DNA of 64,000 bases from Micromonospora coriariae (GTDB lineage Bacteria; Actinomycetota; Actinomycetes; Mycobacteriales; Micromonosporaceae). Both the position numbers and the translations under genes were made by a program. Positions 27,526-35,176 of this stretch are shown piece by piece; positions within the stretch are counted from its first letter, which is position 1; the number at the start of each line of letters is the position of its first letter. The stretch covers positions 5,828,001-5,892,000 of the forward strand of contig NZ_LT607412.1 of NCBI RefSeq assembly GCF_900091455.1, given 5' to 3'. The notes under the pieces are model-generated. The model was not told where the DNA came from, did not search any database, and saw only the letters and a list, made by a program, of their open reading frames with translations.

Positions 27526-27551
27526 CGTCCCAGCCCTCTCACTCTGGGACG
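27526..27551. promoter_or_regulatory. Hairpin ahead of the second nuclease-like gene
   Basis: CGTCCCAG and CTGGGACG form a perfect 8-bp stem around a 10-nt loop. It ends 6 nt before AAAGG, the ribosome binding site of the gene starting at 27569. It may terminate the upstream transcript, act as an operator, or affect translation. Confidence 0.5.
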
Positions 27552-27568
27552 ACGACGAAAGGTTCTTC

Positions 27569-28240
27569 ATGCAAATCGCGGGGAGTGTTTCCCTCAGCGC
27601 GGTGATGGATGAGCTGCGCTTGCGACGGGCAGTGTTTCACTCCGAGGCGGACTTCCAGCACGCCTTCGCCTGGGCTGTGCATCGCCTAGACGGCGCAGTC
27701 CATGTAAGGCTCGAAGTTCGTCAGAAGGACAGCGAATACCTTGACCTGCTTTGTTTCGGGACCGCAGGTCGGACGGCGATCGAATTCAAATACTTCACTG
27801 ATAGTTGGGACGGTATCGACCCGGGCACCGGCGAGGCGTTTCGGTTGCACAGCCATGCAGCCTCGGACCTGGCCCGGCGCAACTTCCTCTTCGACGTCGC
27901 CAGGCTGGAGAAGTTCTGCCGCTCAAGTTCCGAGCCTATGAACGGTCTCGCGATCATGCTGACCAATGACCGCACGCTGTGGGTTCCGCCGGCAGGCTCT
28001 CGGCCGACCCGTGATCGAGAGTTCCGTATCCATGAAGGCCGGCGGCTGACCGGAGTCCTTCGCTGGGGGGTCAATGGCAGCTATTTCCTGCGGAACCAAC
28101 GCGACCTGGCCGGCGACTACCCGCTCATCTGGCATGACTTCTCGCGTATGGACGGCCCGAACGGCGAGTTCCGTTGGCTACCGGTCCACGTCGAGAATGC
28201 TCAGGTCCACCCCAAGGAAGCGCCAGCTGACACACCTTGA
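27569..28240 (+). CDS. Hypothetical protein with PD-(D/E)XK nuclease-like motif
   Basis: A 223-aa protein. Glu26 in FHSEADFQHAFAWAV, Asp59 in EYLDLLCFG and Glu72/Lys74 in TAIEFKYFT reproduce the E...D...ExK layout of a PD-(D/E)XK nuclease with its N-terminal helix. The rest (DVARLEKF, NDRTLWVPP, YFLRNQRDL) has no recognised family. ATG 27569 follows AAAGG at 6-nt spacing. Base composition is lower in GC than the neighbours, as for the preceding gene. The two may be a functional pair or independent islands; they are separated by 73 nt. Confidence 0.6.
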   Translation: MQIAGSVSLSAVMDELRLRRAVFHSEADFQHAFAWAVHRLDGAVHVRLEVRQKDSEYLDLLCFGTAGRTAIEFKYFTDSWDGIDPGTGEAFRLHSHAASDLARRNFLFDVARLEKFCRSSSEPMNGLAIMLTNDRTLWVPPAGSRPTRDREFRIHEGRRLTGVLRWGVNGSYFLRNQRDLAGDYPLIWHDFSRMDGPNGEFRWLPVHVENAQVHPKEAPADTP

Positions 28241-28741
28241 GAGTTAGGCGATGCTACGACCTCGATCCGATCGCCCGAGACCCGCCGGGGCCCGGCCGGG
28301 CGCGGCGTCACGTTGAGTCCGAGGCGTTGCCCTCGGTCGCTGTGCGAGGGCAAGGTTGCACCGAGGTGGAGGCCGGCGACCTGGACGTAGACCTCGCGTT
28401 TGGCGGTCGCGTTGCCTCGGCGGTTGAGGACGTAGCCCGTCAACCAGATCCAGCCCTCGTACGCGGGCTGGTTCGACACTGAGACGACGCGGAAGGTCAG
28501 CGCGCGATCCCCGGCGAACTGCACCGAGACCCGCCGTCAATGACGAGCAGGTCGCCGGGGGAGGGGCACGCGGTCACCAGTGGCCGGAGTTGTGGTGGTG
28601 CTCCTGCGGTGGCGGGCACTCCCGCGCGTGAATGTCTGCCAGTCACGCAGCGCTTGCCTGATCCGGTCGTTCTCCTGGCTGAGCAGCCGTACCATCTCGT
28701 TGATCATGGCCGGCTCGTCGGCCATCCGGGCCTGCAGATCG
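28241..28741 (-). pseudogene. Degenerate second copy of the DivIVA-like/92-aa gene pair
   Basis: The segment from about 28368 matches 29941-30316. Here the DivIVA-like frame (MINEMVRLLSQENDRIRQALRDWQ) loses one base after DWQT and runs into another frame. The 92-aa gene has a one-base loss after VIDG, although a stretch (AGDRALTFRVVSVSNQPAYEGW) is still recognisable further on. The 5' half of the DivIVA-like gene is absent beyond 28741. Both genes are therefore broken in this copy. From 28742 to 28940 I see no gene. Confidence 0.7.
28368..28741. repeat. Long direct repeat, copy A
   Basis: About 370 bp diverged but clearly alignable to 29941-30316 in the same orientation. The long identical block CAGTGGCCGGAGTTGTGGTG and onward covers the gene junction. 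The two copies flank the 296-aa gene at 28941. Confidence 0.8.
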
Positions 28742-28940
28742 CTTCGACCATGTCCATCAGAAATCCGACAGCATCAATATATGCAGGCGAGGCACGTACG
28801 CGCCTGGCAGCCAAGCAATGCGCAGGAGCGGCAAAATGCCTGATCTTCAGCGACAGGACCCGATTGGCAGCGGCCAGCCAGGTACTTAGGGTTATCGGTG
28901 CTTCACCCCAAGCGACGGCGAGCCGATCGGGGGGCTGTGG

Positions 28941-29831
28941 ATGGCTGTGAACACGCATCGAGCGAACTGCGCGAAGGCCCAAAATCCGGGCTGCAAGTGC
29001 TCCGGCTGTGGCGGCTCGCTGCATGGCTGGGATGGATGGGCGGAGCTCGCCGTCGAGCGCCCGGCCGTACGCGACGAGCGGCGACATGCGCTCAACGGTG
29101 ACATCCAAAAGGGGCGCGCCGGGGAACTGAGGTCCAACGCGAAGAACCGACAGCTCTCCCTCGATCTTGCCCGTCTGGGTATCGCTGAGCACCTGTGGGC
29201 CACAGACCCGCGTCCCAGGACCGAGGGCAGGCTCGAACGTGACTTCGAGGTCGGCGACCCGACGGCGGTGGCGTTCGACAACGGGCGGATGAACATCCTC
29301 GCCGATGCGATCATGGTCGACCCCTGGGACGAGATATCGCGCGATATCGACAACCTCGTTCAGAACGAGCCAACCGCCCGGGAGATCAAGAAGGGTCTCG
29401 CCAGTCACGGCTGGTGCAGTCTCCTGGTGGCGCTGATCCAGTTGATCGAGAGGATCAACAAGGTCATCGCCCTTTTCACCGACGCGGCCAAGCAGGCCGT
29501 CAAGAAGGCGTTGTCGAATCACTTCACGTCCGGCATCTCCGAGCTGGTGAAGGACGCTGTCGTCGACATCGTCGTCGACAAGGTGTGGGCGGCCCTCGCG
29601 CGGTTGCTCGAAGCTCACTTCCCTCTCCTGGGCGCCGACACCGTGCGCGTCCTCCGGATGCTGGCAGTGTTCGCCTGCCCTTCGGTCGAACGGCACCGAG
29701 ACGTCTACCAGCACGCCGTCGTGCCGCTCATGGGTGACGCCCAAGGGTTCGTCGCGGAGGACGTCAAGGCGCAGGTTGTCACCCTCTTCACGGCGTGGTG
29801 GCAGCGCAAGGGCCCAGAGCCTGCCCTGTGA
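28941..29831 (+). CDS. Hypothetical protein with Cys-rich N-terminus
   Basis: A 296-aa protein of unknown function. The first 30 residues hold a Cys/His cluster (HRANCAKAQNPGCKCSGCGG, then SLHGW), a likely metal-binding knuckle. The remainder is helical; a hydrophobic stretch LLVALIQLIERINKVIALF near residues 155-173 and a second at DAVVDIVVDKVWAALARLL may associate with membrane or form a helical bundle. ATG 28941 is preceded by GGGGGG. It sits exactly between two copies of a roughly 370-bp repeat, like cargo. I cannot name a family. Confidence 0.6.
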   Translation: MAVNTHRANCAKAQNPGCKCSGCGGSLHGWDGWAELAVERPAVRDERRHALNGDIQKGRAGELRSNAKNRQLSLDLARLGIAEHLWATDPRPRTEGRLERDFEVGDPTAVAFDNGRMNILADAIMVDPWDEISRDIDNLVQNEPTAREIKKGLASHGWCSLLVALIQLIERINKVIALFTDAAKQAVKKALSNHFTSGISELVKDAVVDIVVDKVWAALARLLEAHFPLLGADTVRVLRMLAVFACPSVERHRDVYQHAVVPLMGDAQGFVAEDVKAQVVTLFTAWWQRKGPEPAL

Positions 29832-29872
29832 CGCCATTCGGCGGCATCTGTCGAGCAGTCGGGTCGTATGGC

Positions 29873-30151
29873 TCAGTGAGCGGCCCGGGGCCGAAGACTT
29901 CGGCCGCGCCGAGACGGCAAGGTGGGCGCGGTGATGGGTCGGAGGCCGGCGAGTTGAACGAAAACCTCTCGCTTTGCGGTTGCGTCGCCTCGGCGGTTGA
30001 TGACGTAGCCGGTCAACCAGACCCATCCCTCGTACGTCGGCCGGTCGCAGACTGAGACGGCGCGGAAGATCAGCGCGCGATCTCCGGAGAACTGCACCGA
30101 GGCCCGGCTGTCGATGACGAGCAGGTCGCCCGGGGAGGGACGCGCGGTCAC
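29873..30151 (-). CDS. Small hypothetical protein downstream of the DivIVA-like gene
   Basis: A 92-aa protein, PSPGDLLVIDSRASVQFSGD then RPTYEGWVWLTGYVINRRGD, probably a small beta-rich domain. Its GTG start overlaps the DivIVA-like stop (GTGA), so they are translationally coupled. The same pair recurs, broken, at 28241-28741. I recall such pairs near mobile and regulatory loci in Micromonosporaceae, without known function. Confidence 0.65.
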   Translation of the reverse strand: MTARPSPGDLLVIDSRASVQFSGDRALIFRAVSVCDRPTYEGWVWLTGYVINRRGDATAKREVFVQLAGLRPITAPTLPSRRGRSLRPRAAH

Positions 30152-30316
30152 CAGTGGCCGGAGTTGTGGTGGTGCTCCTGCGGTGGCGGGCATTCCCGCG
30201 CGTGCATGGTTTGCCAGTCGCGCAGCGCCCGCTTGATCCGGTCGTACTCCTGGCTGAGCAGCCGTACCGTCTCGTTGAGCATGGCCAGCTCGTCGGCCAC
30301 CTGGGCCTGGAGCTCG
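29941..30316. repeat. Long direct repeat, copy B
   Basis: The intact partner of copy A. It covers the 5' two thirds of the 92-aa gene and the 3' half of the DivIVA-like gene. Net length differs from copy A by 2 bases. Confidence 0.8.
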
Positions 30317-30441
30317 CGTACCTCATCGGGGTTGACGCCGCGCCGGCACGCGGCGAACGCGCGGGTCCGCACCTCGTGCGGCGTCAACCGGCCTGGGTAG
30401 CCGGCGGGGTAGGGCTGGGCACCTCGATACACCTGAGCCAC
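30148..30441 (-). CDS. DivIVA-domain-like small protein
   Basis: A 97-aa protein. After a short N-terminus (QVYRGAQPYPAGYPGR) it reads LTPHEVRTRAFAACRRG, then VNPDEVRELQAQVADELAML, the pattern of a DivIVA N-terminal domain with its coiled-coil start. It ends in a His-rich tail (HHHNSGHW). GTG 30441 follows AGAGGA. It is transcribed leftward from a strong-looking promoter at 30666-30694, opposite the GntR gene. A role in polar growth is unlikely for so short a protein; it may be an accessory-element factor. Confidence 0.7.
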   Translation of the reverse strand: MAQVYRGAQPYPAGYPGRLTPHEVRTRAFAACRRGVNPDEVRELQAQVADELAMLNETVRLLSQEYDRIKRALRDWQTMHARECPPPQEHHHNSGHW

Positions 30442-30637
30442 GACGATCCTCTCTAGGGCAGGCGGGAGCGCGGAAGGTCCTTGTGGTGGGTCTGGAAGGG
30501 CGGGCCGTCCGCGCGGGGGCCGCGGGCGACCCGCCCGCTCCGCCGCCGCAGCCCAATCCAGCGGTACGACAGCAGAGCAGTCCGGTGGGTCGGGACGGGC
30601 ACACGCACCCGCCCCGACCAGGGGATGAGCCGAACTC

Positions 30638-30748
30638 GTTGCCACGCGAGGAGCGGCTCGGAATCAACATAGCTAGACATGTCAGGTGAGTCAACGTTGC
30701 TTGTTAGGTGCGTCGCGGTGTGATCAAATCGGGTTGCCACGCGAGGAG
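30638..30748. repeat. 16-bp direct repeat flanking the divergent promoter region
   Basis: GTTGCCACGCGAGGAG occurs at 30638-30653 and again at 30733-30748, 95 bp apart. The second copy contains the GntR gene's ribosome binding site. The leftward promoter lies between the two copies. The 311-bp gene-free stretch 30442-30752 holds this repeat, the promoter and the leader of the DivIVA-like gene. Confidence 0.65.
30666..30694 (-). promoter_or_regulatory. Leftward promoter with GACATGTC palindrome in its spacer
   Basis: On the minus strand a -35 box TTGACT (30694-30689) and -10 box TATGTT (30671-30666) are 17 nt apart. The spacer contains the perfect palindrome GACATGTC at 30676-30683, a plausible operator for the adjacent GntR protein. 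It would drive the DivIVA-like gene with a leader of about 220 nt. Confidence 0.6.
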
Positions 30749-30752
30749 TGCC

Positions 30753-30992
30753 ATGCGAGAAGTGCCGGATTACTGGCGCATCGCCGATGATGTGATCGCC
30801 GACGTCAGGTCGAAGAAGTTGAAGCCGGGGGACAAGCTGCCCTCGATCGTTGAGCTGCGTGCTCGCTACGACGTCAGTCACGGAACCGTGCAGATGGCCT
30901 ACGCCCGGCTGGAGGCGCTGCGGGTGATCCGGCGGCAGCAGGGCAAGGGCGTCTTCGTCACCGACCCGAAGACCTGGATGCGCGAACCGTGA
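30753..30992 (+). CDS. GntR family winged-helix regulator (short form)
   Basis: A 79-aa protein that is almost only a GntR DNA-binding domain: YWRIADDVIADVRSKKLKPG, DKLPSIVELRARYDVSHGT, then VIRRQQGKGVFV. There is no effector domain. ATG 30753 follows GAGGAG, deciding the start over an upstream GTG at 30708. Short GntR proteins of this kind are common near integrative elements in actinomycetes. It probably acts on the palindromic promoter between it and the DivIVA-like gene. Confidence 0.8.
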   Translation: MREVPDYWRIADDVIADVRSKKLKPGDKLPSIVELRARYDVSHGTVQMAYARLEALRVIRRQQGKGVFVTDPKTWMREP

Positions 30993-30998
30993 CCGAAG

Positions 30999-31472
30999 TT
31001 GCTGGGGCTTAATCCGTCGCAGTTCAAAGTCTCAATCCGTGTGCGCTATCGCACCATGGCGGAAGGCCGCAACTGGCAGCTTGTCGGTGAGCCGGTGATT
31101 GGGCACTTGGTCACCGACCTGCCGGGCGACGGGGCGTCGCCCGTCCACGGAGACATCGCGGTCGCGGTGGTCAGGCCCATGAGTGACCCCGGTGCCCGCA
31201 GGGCAACCGCCGCCCACGAGCTGGGCCATCTCGTTATCGGCCTGGAGTATTCGAGCGGAATTCATTGAGGCGTCGGGGTGGACTCCACAGCCCTACCTTG
31301 ACTCGGCGCGGATACCGCCGATGTACGCGCACGGCGGTGATGGAGGCTTGGCGGGCGAACCGGATCACCCAGGCCCGGGCGCTGGAGCTGATGCACGGCC
31401 AGGTCGTCGACGCGGACCTGCCGGTGAACGACGACTTGGAGATGGAGCCGTGTGGTCGGGTTCGCCGGTGCT
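30999..31472 (+). pseudogene. Remnant of an ImmA/IrrE-type metallopeptidase gene
   Basis: One frame reads RRATAAHELGHLVIGLEYSS, an HEXXH zinc-peptidase helix as in ImmA/IrrE proteins, then stops at 31268. Downstream, other frames read VMEAWRANRITQARALELMH and NDDLEMEP, the expected C-terminal helices. The parts are in different frames and the middle is missing, so the gene is dead. Confidence 0.55.
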
Positions 31473-31655
31473 GGTGCCGGTGCCGTCCTGGTCCTGGTCC
31501 TGGTCCTGGACCCGATGGTGCTCAGCCACTTCACCATCGCCGACCGGTTGGATGTCCTCCAGAATCTGCTGATCGACGCGGACTGCCGAACGACGCAGGT
31601 CGTCATCAAGGAATTGAGGGCGGGGGCGAGGGCGAGCACCGTCCCCACGGGATAG
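31452..31655 (+). pseudogene. Fragment of a PIN-like gene with hexanucleotide repeat
   Basis: A 67-codon frame reads LDPMVLSHFTIADRLDVL then CRTTQVVIKELRAGA, which resembles the start of a PIN-domain ribonuclease-like protein that I associate with ImmA-type neighbours. The catalytic C-terminal acidic residues are absent, so it is truncated. GTCCTG is repeated four times at 31485-31508 and encodes alternating Val-Leu. The gene overlaps the end of the ImmA relic. Confidence 0.45.
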
Positions 31656-31727
31656 GGATGGTTGCAAGTGGAGTCGTGACCGTTCGGGTGGTGGCGACGA
31701 GATCAACTTCGGTGCACCCTGGCCGTT

Positions 31728-32660
31728 GTGAAGGCCTTCGTGGGAGTGACGGACGAGAAGTGGTACCGCTTCCTGGCGGCCCGCCCCGGCCTGAACGAGG
31801 TCAACTTCTGGCGCCCTTCAGGAGGCGGATTTCGTGCACTCACCCCTGGCGAGCCCTTCTTCTTCAAGGCTCACTATCCCCTCAACCGGGTCATCGGTGG
31901 CGGCTTCTTCAGTGGCTTCACGCAGTTGCGGATTTCGGAAGCCTGGGAGCTGTTCGGCGAAGCCAACGGCGTCGCCAGCCTTGATGAGATGCGTCGTAGC
32001 GTCGGCCGGTACCGCAAGCAGGCGATCGGCCTCGACGAAGATCCGGTCATCGGGTGCATCTTTGTCCGCGATACCACTTTCTTCCCGAACGAGTCCACCG
32101 TTGCGGCGCCGCCTGGATTCGCGTCGAACGTCGTACAGGGAAAGACCTATGATCTTGCCCATGGGCTCTCGGCCGATTACTTCAACCTGTTGATCCACCG
32201 CCTGATTGGTACGACGGTCGAGCTTGATCTGAGTAAGCCCTGGCACCGTCCGGGGCCGGTGTACGGGGATCCCAGGCTGGTGCCGCAGCGCCTTGGTCAG
32301 CAGTCGTTCAAGGCTGTGGTGCTCGGAGCCTACGGCCGGCGCTGCGCCATCACCGGTAACAAGGTCCAGCCGGTGTTGCAGGCTGCCCACATCCGGCCGC
32401 TTCCAATGGGCGGCGAGCACCGCCTGGACAACGGTCTGCTCCTCAAGTCGGACGTCCACATCCTCTTCGACAGGGGCTATCTGGGGGTGGACCCGAAGCA
32501 CCGGCTGATGGTCAGCCCACGGCTGCGCAGCGAGTTCGGCAACGGCGACCAGTTTTACTCCAAAGCCGGAACGCAGATAGCCCTTCCAGAGCGGCGTGGC
32601 GACCGGCCGAATGGTGAGTTCCTGGAGTGGCATCTCGATACGGTGTTCAAGGCCGCCTGA
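31728..32660 (+). CDS. HNH endonuclease with PUA/EVE-like N-terminal domain
   Basis: A 310-aa protein. The C-terminal part is an HNH nuclease: GRRCAITG, QAAHIRPLPMGG, then LDNGLLLKSDVHILFDRGYL. The N-terminal 120 residues (EVNFWRPSGGGFRALTPGEP, GGGFFSGFTQLRISEAWELFG) resemble PUA-superfamily domains such as EVE/ASCH that read modified bases. That combination suggests a modification-dependent (type IV) restriction enzyme, which is inference. GTG 31728 is the start. It lies in the accessory region with other nuclease-like genes. Confidence 0.7.
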   Translation: MKAFVGVTDEKWYRFLAARPGLNEVNFWRPSGGGFRALTPGEPFFFKAHYPLNRVIGGGFFSGFTQLRISEAWELFGEANGVASLDEMRRSVGRYRKQAIGLDEDPVIGCIFVRDTTFFPNESTVAAPPGFASNVVQGKTYDLAHGLSADYFNLLIHRLIGTTVELDLSKPWHRPGPVYGDPRLVPQRLGQQSFKAVVLGAYGRRCAITGNKVQPVLQAAHIRPLPMGGEHRLDNGLLLKSDVHILFDRGYLGVDPKHRLMVSPRLRSEFGNGDQFYSKAGTQIALPERRGDRPNGEFLEWHLDTVFKAA

Positions 32661-32848
32661 GAACCTTCACGGCTCTCGTACCCGGTGACCGCAGCTGCCG
32701 GCTCGGGAACCCGTCAGGCTCGCGCTGATGGACGAGGGGATTCTCCCCTGCGCCCTTCGCCCGTCGCGTTGGTGGATCGCCGCCTACGCGACCCCGAGAA
32801 TGTGCTGCCTCAGCCAGGGGGAGCCCTCCGCCACAGGTGAAGGGGCAC

Positions 32849-32950
32849 ATGCCAAATGAATCGGACGATCGGTACGCGGCGGCAGTCCGTGAGTTGGCAG
32901 ACCGGCTGCGAGCAGATCTGGAGTGCGGAGTAGCTGGTCGGGCAGCGTGA
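32849..32950 (+). CDS. Possible 33-aa peptide in a gene-poor stretch
   Basis: The gene-poor stretch 32661-33059 holds only this short frame, MPNESDDRYAAAVRELADR and 14 more residues, preceded by GAAGGGG at 5-nt spacing. It could be the truncated start of a helical protein. A following frame reading RKDRRDYATRAWRAGE near 33000 may be a further relic. Low confidence. Confidence 0.25.
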   Translation: MPNESDDRYAAAVRELADRLRADLECGVAGRAA

Positions 32951-33059
32951 CGGCGTGGCGAGGGGTCCACCAAGAACTATCCATTCCAGCGCAAGGACCG
33001 GCGTGACTACGCGACGAGGGCGTGGCGGGCGGGCGAGGTGCTGTGCGCGGACTGCAGCG

Positions 33060-33896
33060 TCACGAAGGGGGTGTGTCCGGGGCTGGGCGCGTCTGCTGGG
33101 GTGGGATGAAGGGGGAGGGGATCGGATCGGTGGGGTGTTTCGAGCGGTGGTGAAGGAGTTCGCTGATCCAACGTGCGGCGTCCTTCTGCGCGGTGAGCAT
33201 GTGGTCGCGGGCGTCGGCGAAGTCCTGGTCGCCGGTCACGTTGGCGTGTTGGGCCAGGATCTCCGCCCAGCGCCGGCTCAACTCCTCGGCGTATCGGGCC
33301 TGCCGAAGCTGCTCGTCGAACTGGTATTCCAGCTTGACCAGCCGGTCGATGTGCGGCTGGAGCGCCGGCATGATCCGCTCGTCGAGCCGGACGGCGGCGT
33401 CGGGTTGGCAGGTGATGACGACGTCGCCCCGCTGGTAGCGCCAGACCGGGTCGGCGGCGAGCGCCCGCTGCAGGGCCAGTTCGAGGTCCCCTGCCCGGTT
33501 CGGTGCCAGGTCCCGGGCGGCGTCGGCGGCGAGCCGGGTCAGCCGCTGGATCGCGTTCGCCTGGAAGTACTGCACGTACCAGCTCAACACCTCGGCCCGC
33601 AGGCTCTTCGGCGATGACCAGGCGAACGTGGCGCGGATGTAGAAGGAGTACACGTAGCCGCGAGCGGGAACCGCGATCAGCCGCGGCACGTGGCGCTGCT
33701 CGACGAGCGGGCCGGATGGCGACGGTGCGGCGCCGGCGGGCGCCTCATCCTGCAGCGCGGCGACCAGTTGGTCCCAGGTCCGCGTCCACCAGCGCCAACC
33801 GCGGACGCTCGCGTCCCGGGTGACGCTCAGGCCGCGGGTACCCCACTGTCGCCACCGATCCGCGGTCTTCGGCGTCCCGTCGGGGGCGTCCGTCAT
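33060..33896 (-). CDS. Conserved hypothetical protein
   Basis: A 278-aa protein with no recognised domain. It has a basic, Trp-rich N-terminus (TASVRGWRWWTRTWDQL-like), a beta segment (RGYVYSFYIRATFAWSS), then long helices rich in Arg, Ala and Glu (FDEQLRQARYAEELSRRWAE) and a Pro-rich end. ATG 33896 has GGAGGG 5 nt upstream. It is divergent from the contractile-tail operon, with 336 bp between, and could be unrelated to it. Confidence 0.6.
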   Translation of the reverse strand: MTDAPDGTPKTADRWRQWGTRGLSVTRDASVRGWRWWTRTWDQLVAALQDEAPAGAAPSPSGPLVEQRHVPRLIAVPARGYVYSFYIRATFAWSSPKSLRAEVLSWYVQYFQANAIQRLTRLAADAARDLAPNRAGDLELALQRALAADPVWRYQRGDVVITCQPDAAVRLDERIMPALQPHIDRLVKLEYQFDEQLRQARYAEELSRRWAEILAQHANVTGDQDFADARDHMLTAQKDAARWISELLHHRSKHPTDPIPSPFIPPQQTRPAPDTPPS

Positions 33897-34019
33897 GGCA
33901 GCCCTCCATGGTCACGGATCCGCATGCCACGCTAACAACCGGTGACCGATCCGCTTGCCGCCACGCCGACGCGAGCGGCAAGCGGCAGAGCTGGGGCGCT
34001 GGCAACCACGACGAGCGTG

Positions 34020-34054
34020 ATGACTCTGAGGTATCAAAATGACTCTGAGGTATC
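34020..34054. repeat. Tandem 16-bp repeat upstream of the contractile-tail operon
   Basis: ATGACTCTGAGGTATC occurs at 34020-34035 (first base shared with the preceding stretch) and 34039-34054, period 19 bp. It is the only conspicuous element in the 336-bp gap 33897-34232, apart from a run of GGTGACGG-like triplet repeats near 34134-34163. It lies about 180 bp before the first gene of the operon and may be an activator site. Confidence 0.65.
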
Positions 34055-34232
34055 GCGCTCGCGAGAGGACATGCCGTCCGGCGCCGGCCGTCCCCGGTGC
34101 TCACTTCCCGACAGTCCGGGCCGCTGCCGGGAACGGTGACGGTGGCGGTGACGGTCGGGTGACGGCCCCTTCGCGATCCTCGTGCCGGGCCGGGCACTGT
34201 GCACCGGCGCGGGCAGCGGGGAGGCCGGTGCG

Positions 34233-35174
34233 GTGGACTTCGTCGACGGAGTGCTGGTGCGGCTGGCCGATCCGGGCACCCGCGCCGCGGTCTTCGACGA
34301 CGCGTCGCTGGCCCACCTGGTGGAGGCCGCGTACGACACCGAGGCGATGCCGGTCGGGCCCCCGTACGCGGCGGTCTTCGACGAGCTGACCCTCGGCTTC
34401 GCCGCCGCCCCGGTCACCCTGGCCGAGGGGGAGTGGCTGGGCTCCGGCGGCACCACCCGCACCGAGCTGCGGGTACGCCTGCACGGCCTCGGCGGCTCGG
34501 CGCTGCGCATCGACGCGCTCTGGCGGGGCAGCCTGGTGGTGCGTACCAGCGCGGCCCGGGACCGGGTCGAGGACCTCGACGTCGCGGTGCCCGCCTTCGA
34601 CGTCGACCCACAGATCATCGCCGACCTGGGCGCGCTGCCGACCGACCCGGCGCAGTTGGAGACCGAGCGCCGGACCCGGCTGGTGACCCGGCTGCGGGCC
34701 GGGCTGCACCAGCCGGCCGCGTTCACCGACGCGCACCTGGACCGGCTGCTCGCCGGCGTGGGCGCCGCTAACGCCGGCGACCTGGTGGCGCGGATGCGCG
34801 GGCAGGCCGCCGGCGCCACCGTGCAACTGCGCTACGCGGCCCCGCCGGCCGCGCCGCCCACCCCGCGCCCGCTGCCGTTCGCCGCCGCCGTACTGATCCG
34901 CGACCAGGGCTTCTCCCTGGCCGACCTGCTCGTCGAGACCCGCCTGGTCCGGGCCCGGGCCGAGGAGCTGGGGCTGGACGTGCCCGCGCCGGACGACATC
35001 CGGCGCCGGCACCGGATCGTCGCCGTCTGGGTGGTCCCCATCGAGACGTTCGACGACGCGGGCTGGCCCGGTGGCGACAGCGGCAGCGACGCGCAGCGGC
35101 GGGCCGCCCGGTTCGCCCGGGCCGGCCAGTGGCTCGCCCGCAGTGGCATCGGGCTGGCCGCCCTGACGACCTGA
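34233..35174 (+). CDS. Hypothetical protein, first gene of the contractile-tail cluster
   Basis: A 313-aa protein with no recognised domain. A segment WLGSGGTTRTELRVRLHGLGG followed by LRIDALWRGSLVVRTSA looks beta-rich. Other parts are helical (DAHLDRLLAGVGAANAGDLV, and HRIVAVWVVPIETFDD near the end). GTG 34233 is preceded by GGGGAGG at about 8-nt spacing, which I prefer to the upstream GTG at 34182. In other injection systems the gene before the sheath may encode a cap protein, but no such family is visible here. A 13-bp-stem hairpin lies just after its stop. Confidence 0.65.
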   Translation: MDFVDGVLVRLADPGTRAAVFDDASLAHLVEAAYDTEAMPVGPPYAAVFDELTLGFAAAPVTLAEGEWLGSGGTTRTELRVRLHGLGGSALRIDALWRGSLVVRTSAARDRVEDLDVAVPAFDVDPQIIADLGALPTDPAQLETERRTRLVTRLRAGLHQPAAFTDAHLDRLLAGVGAANAGDLVARMRGQAAGATVQLRYAAPPAAPPTPRPLPFAAAVLIRDQGFSLADLLVETRLVRARAEELGLDVPAPDDIRRRHRIVAVWVVPIETFDDAGWPGGDSGSDAQRRAARFARAGQWLARSGIGLAALTT

Positions 35175-35176
35175 GA

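Noticed and set aside
31002..31268. Standalone metallopeptidase with HELGH motif
   Set aside because: Stops immediately after the motif and its continuation lies in other frames, so it is listed as a relic.
34134..34163. Run of GGTGACGG-like repeats before the tail operon
   Set aside because: Short, imperfect and expected by composition; no symmetry.
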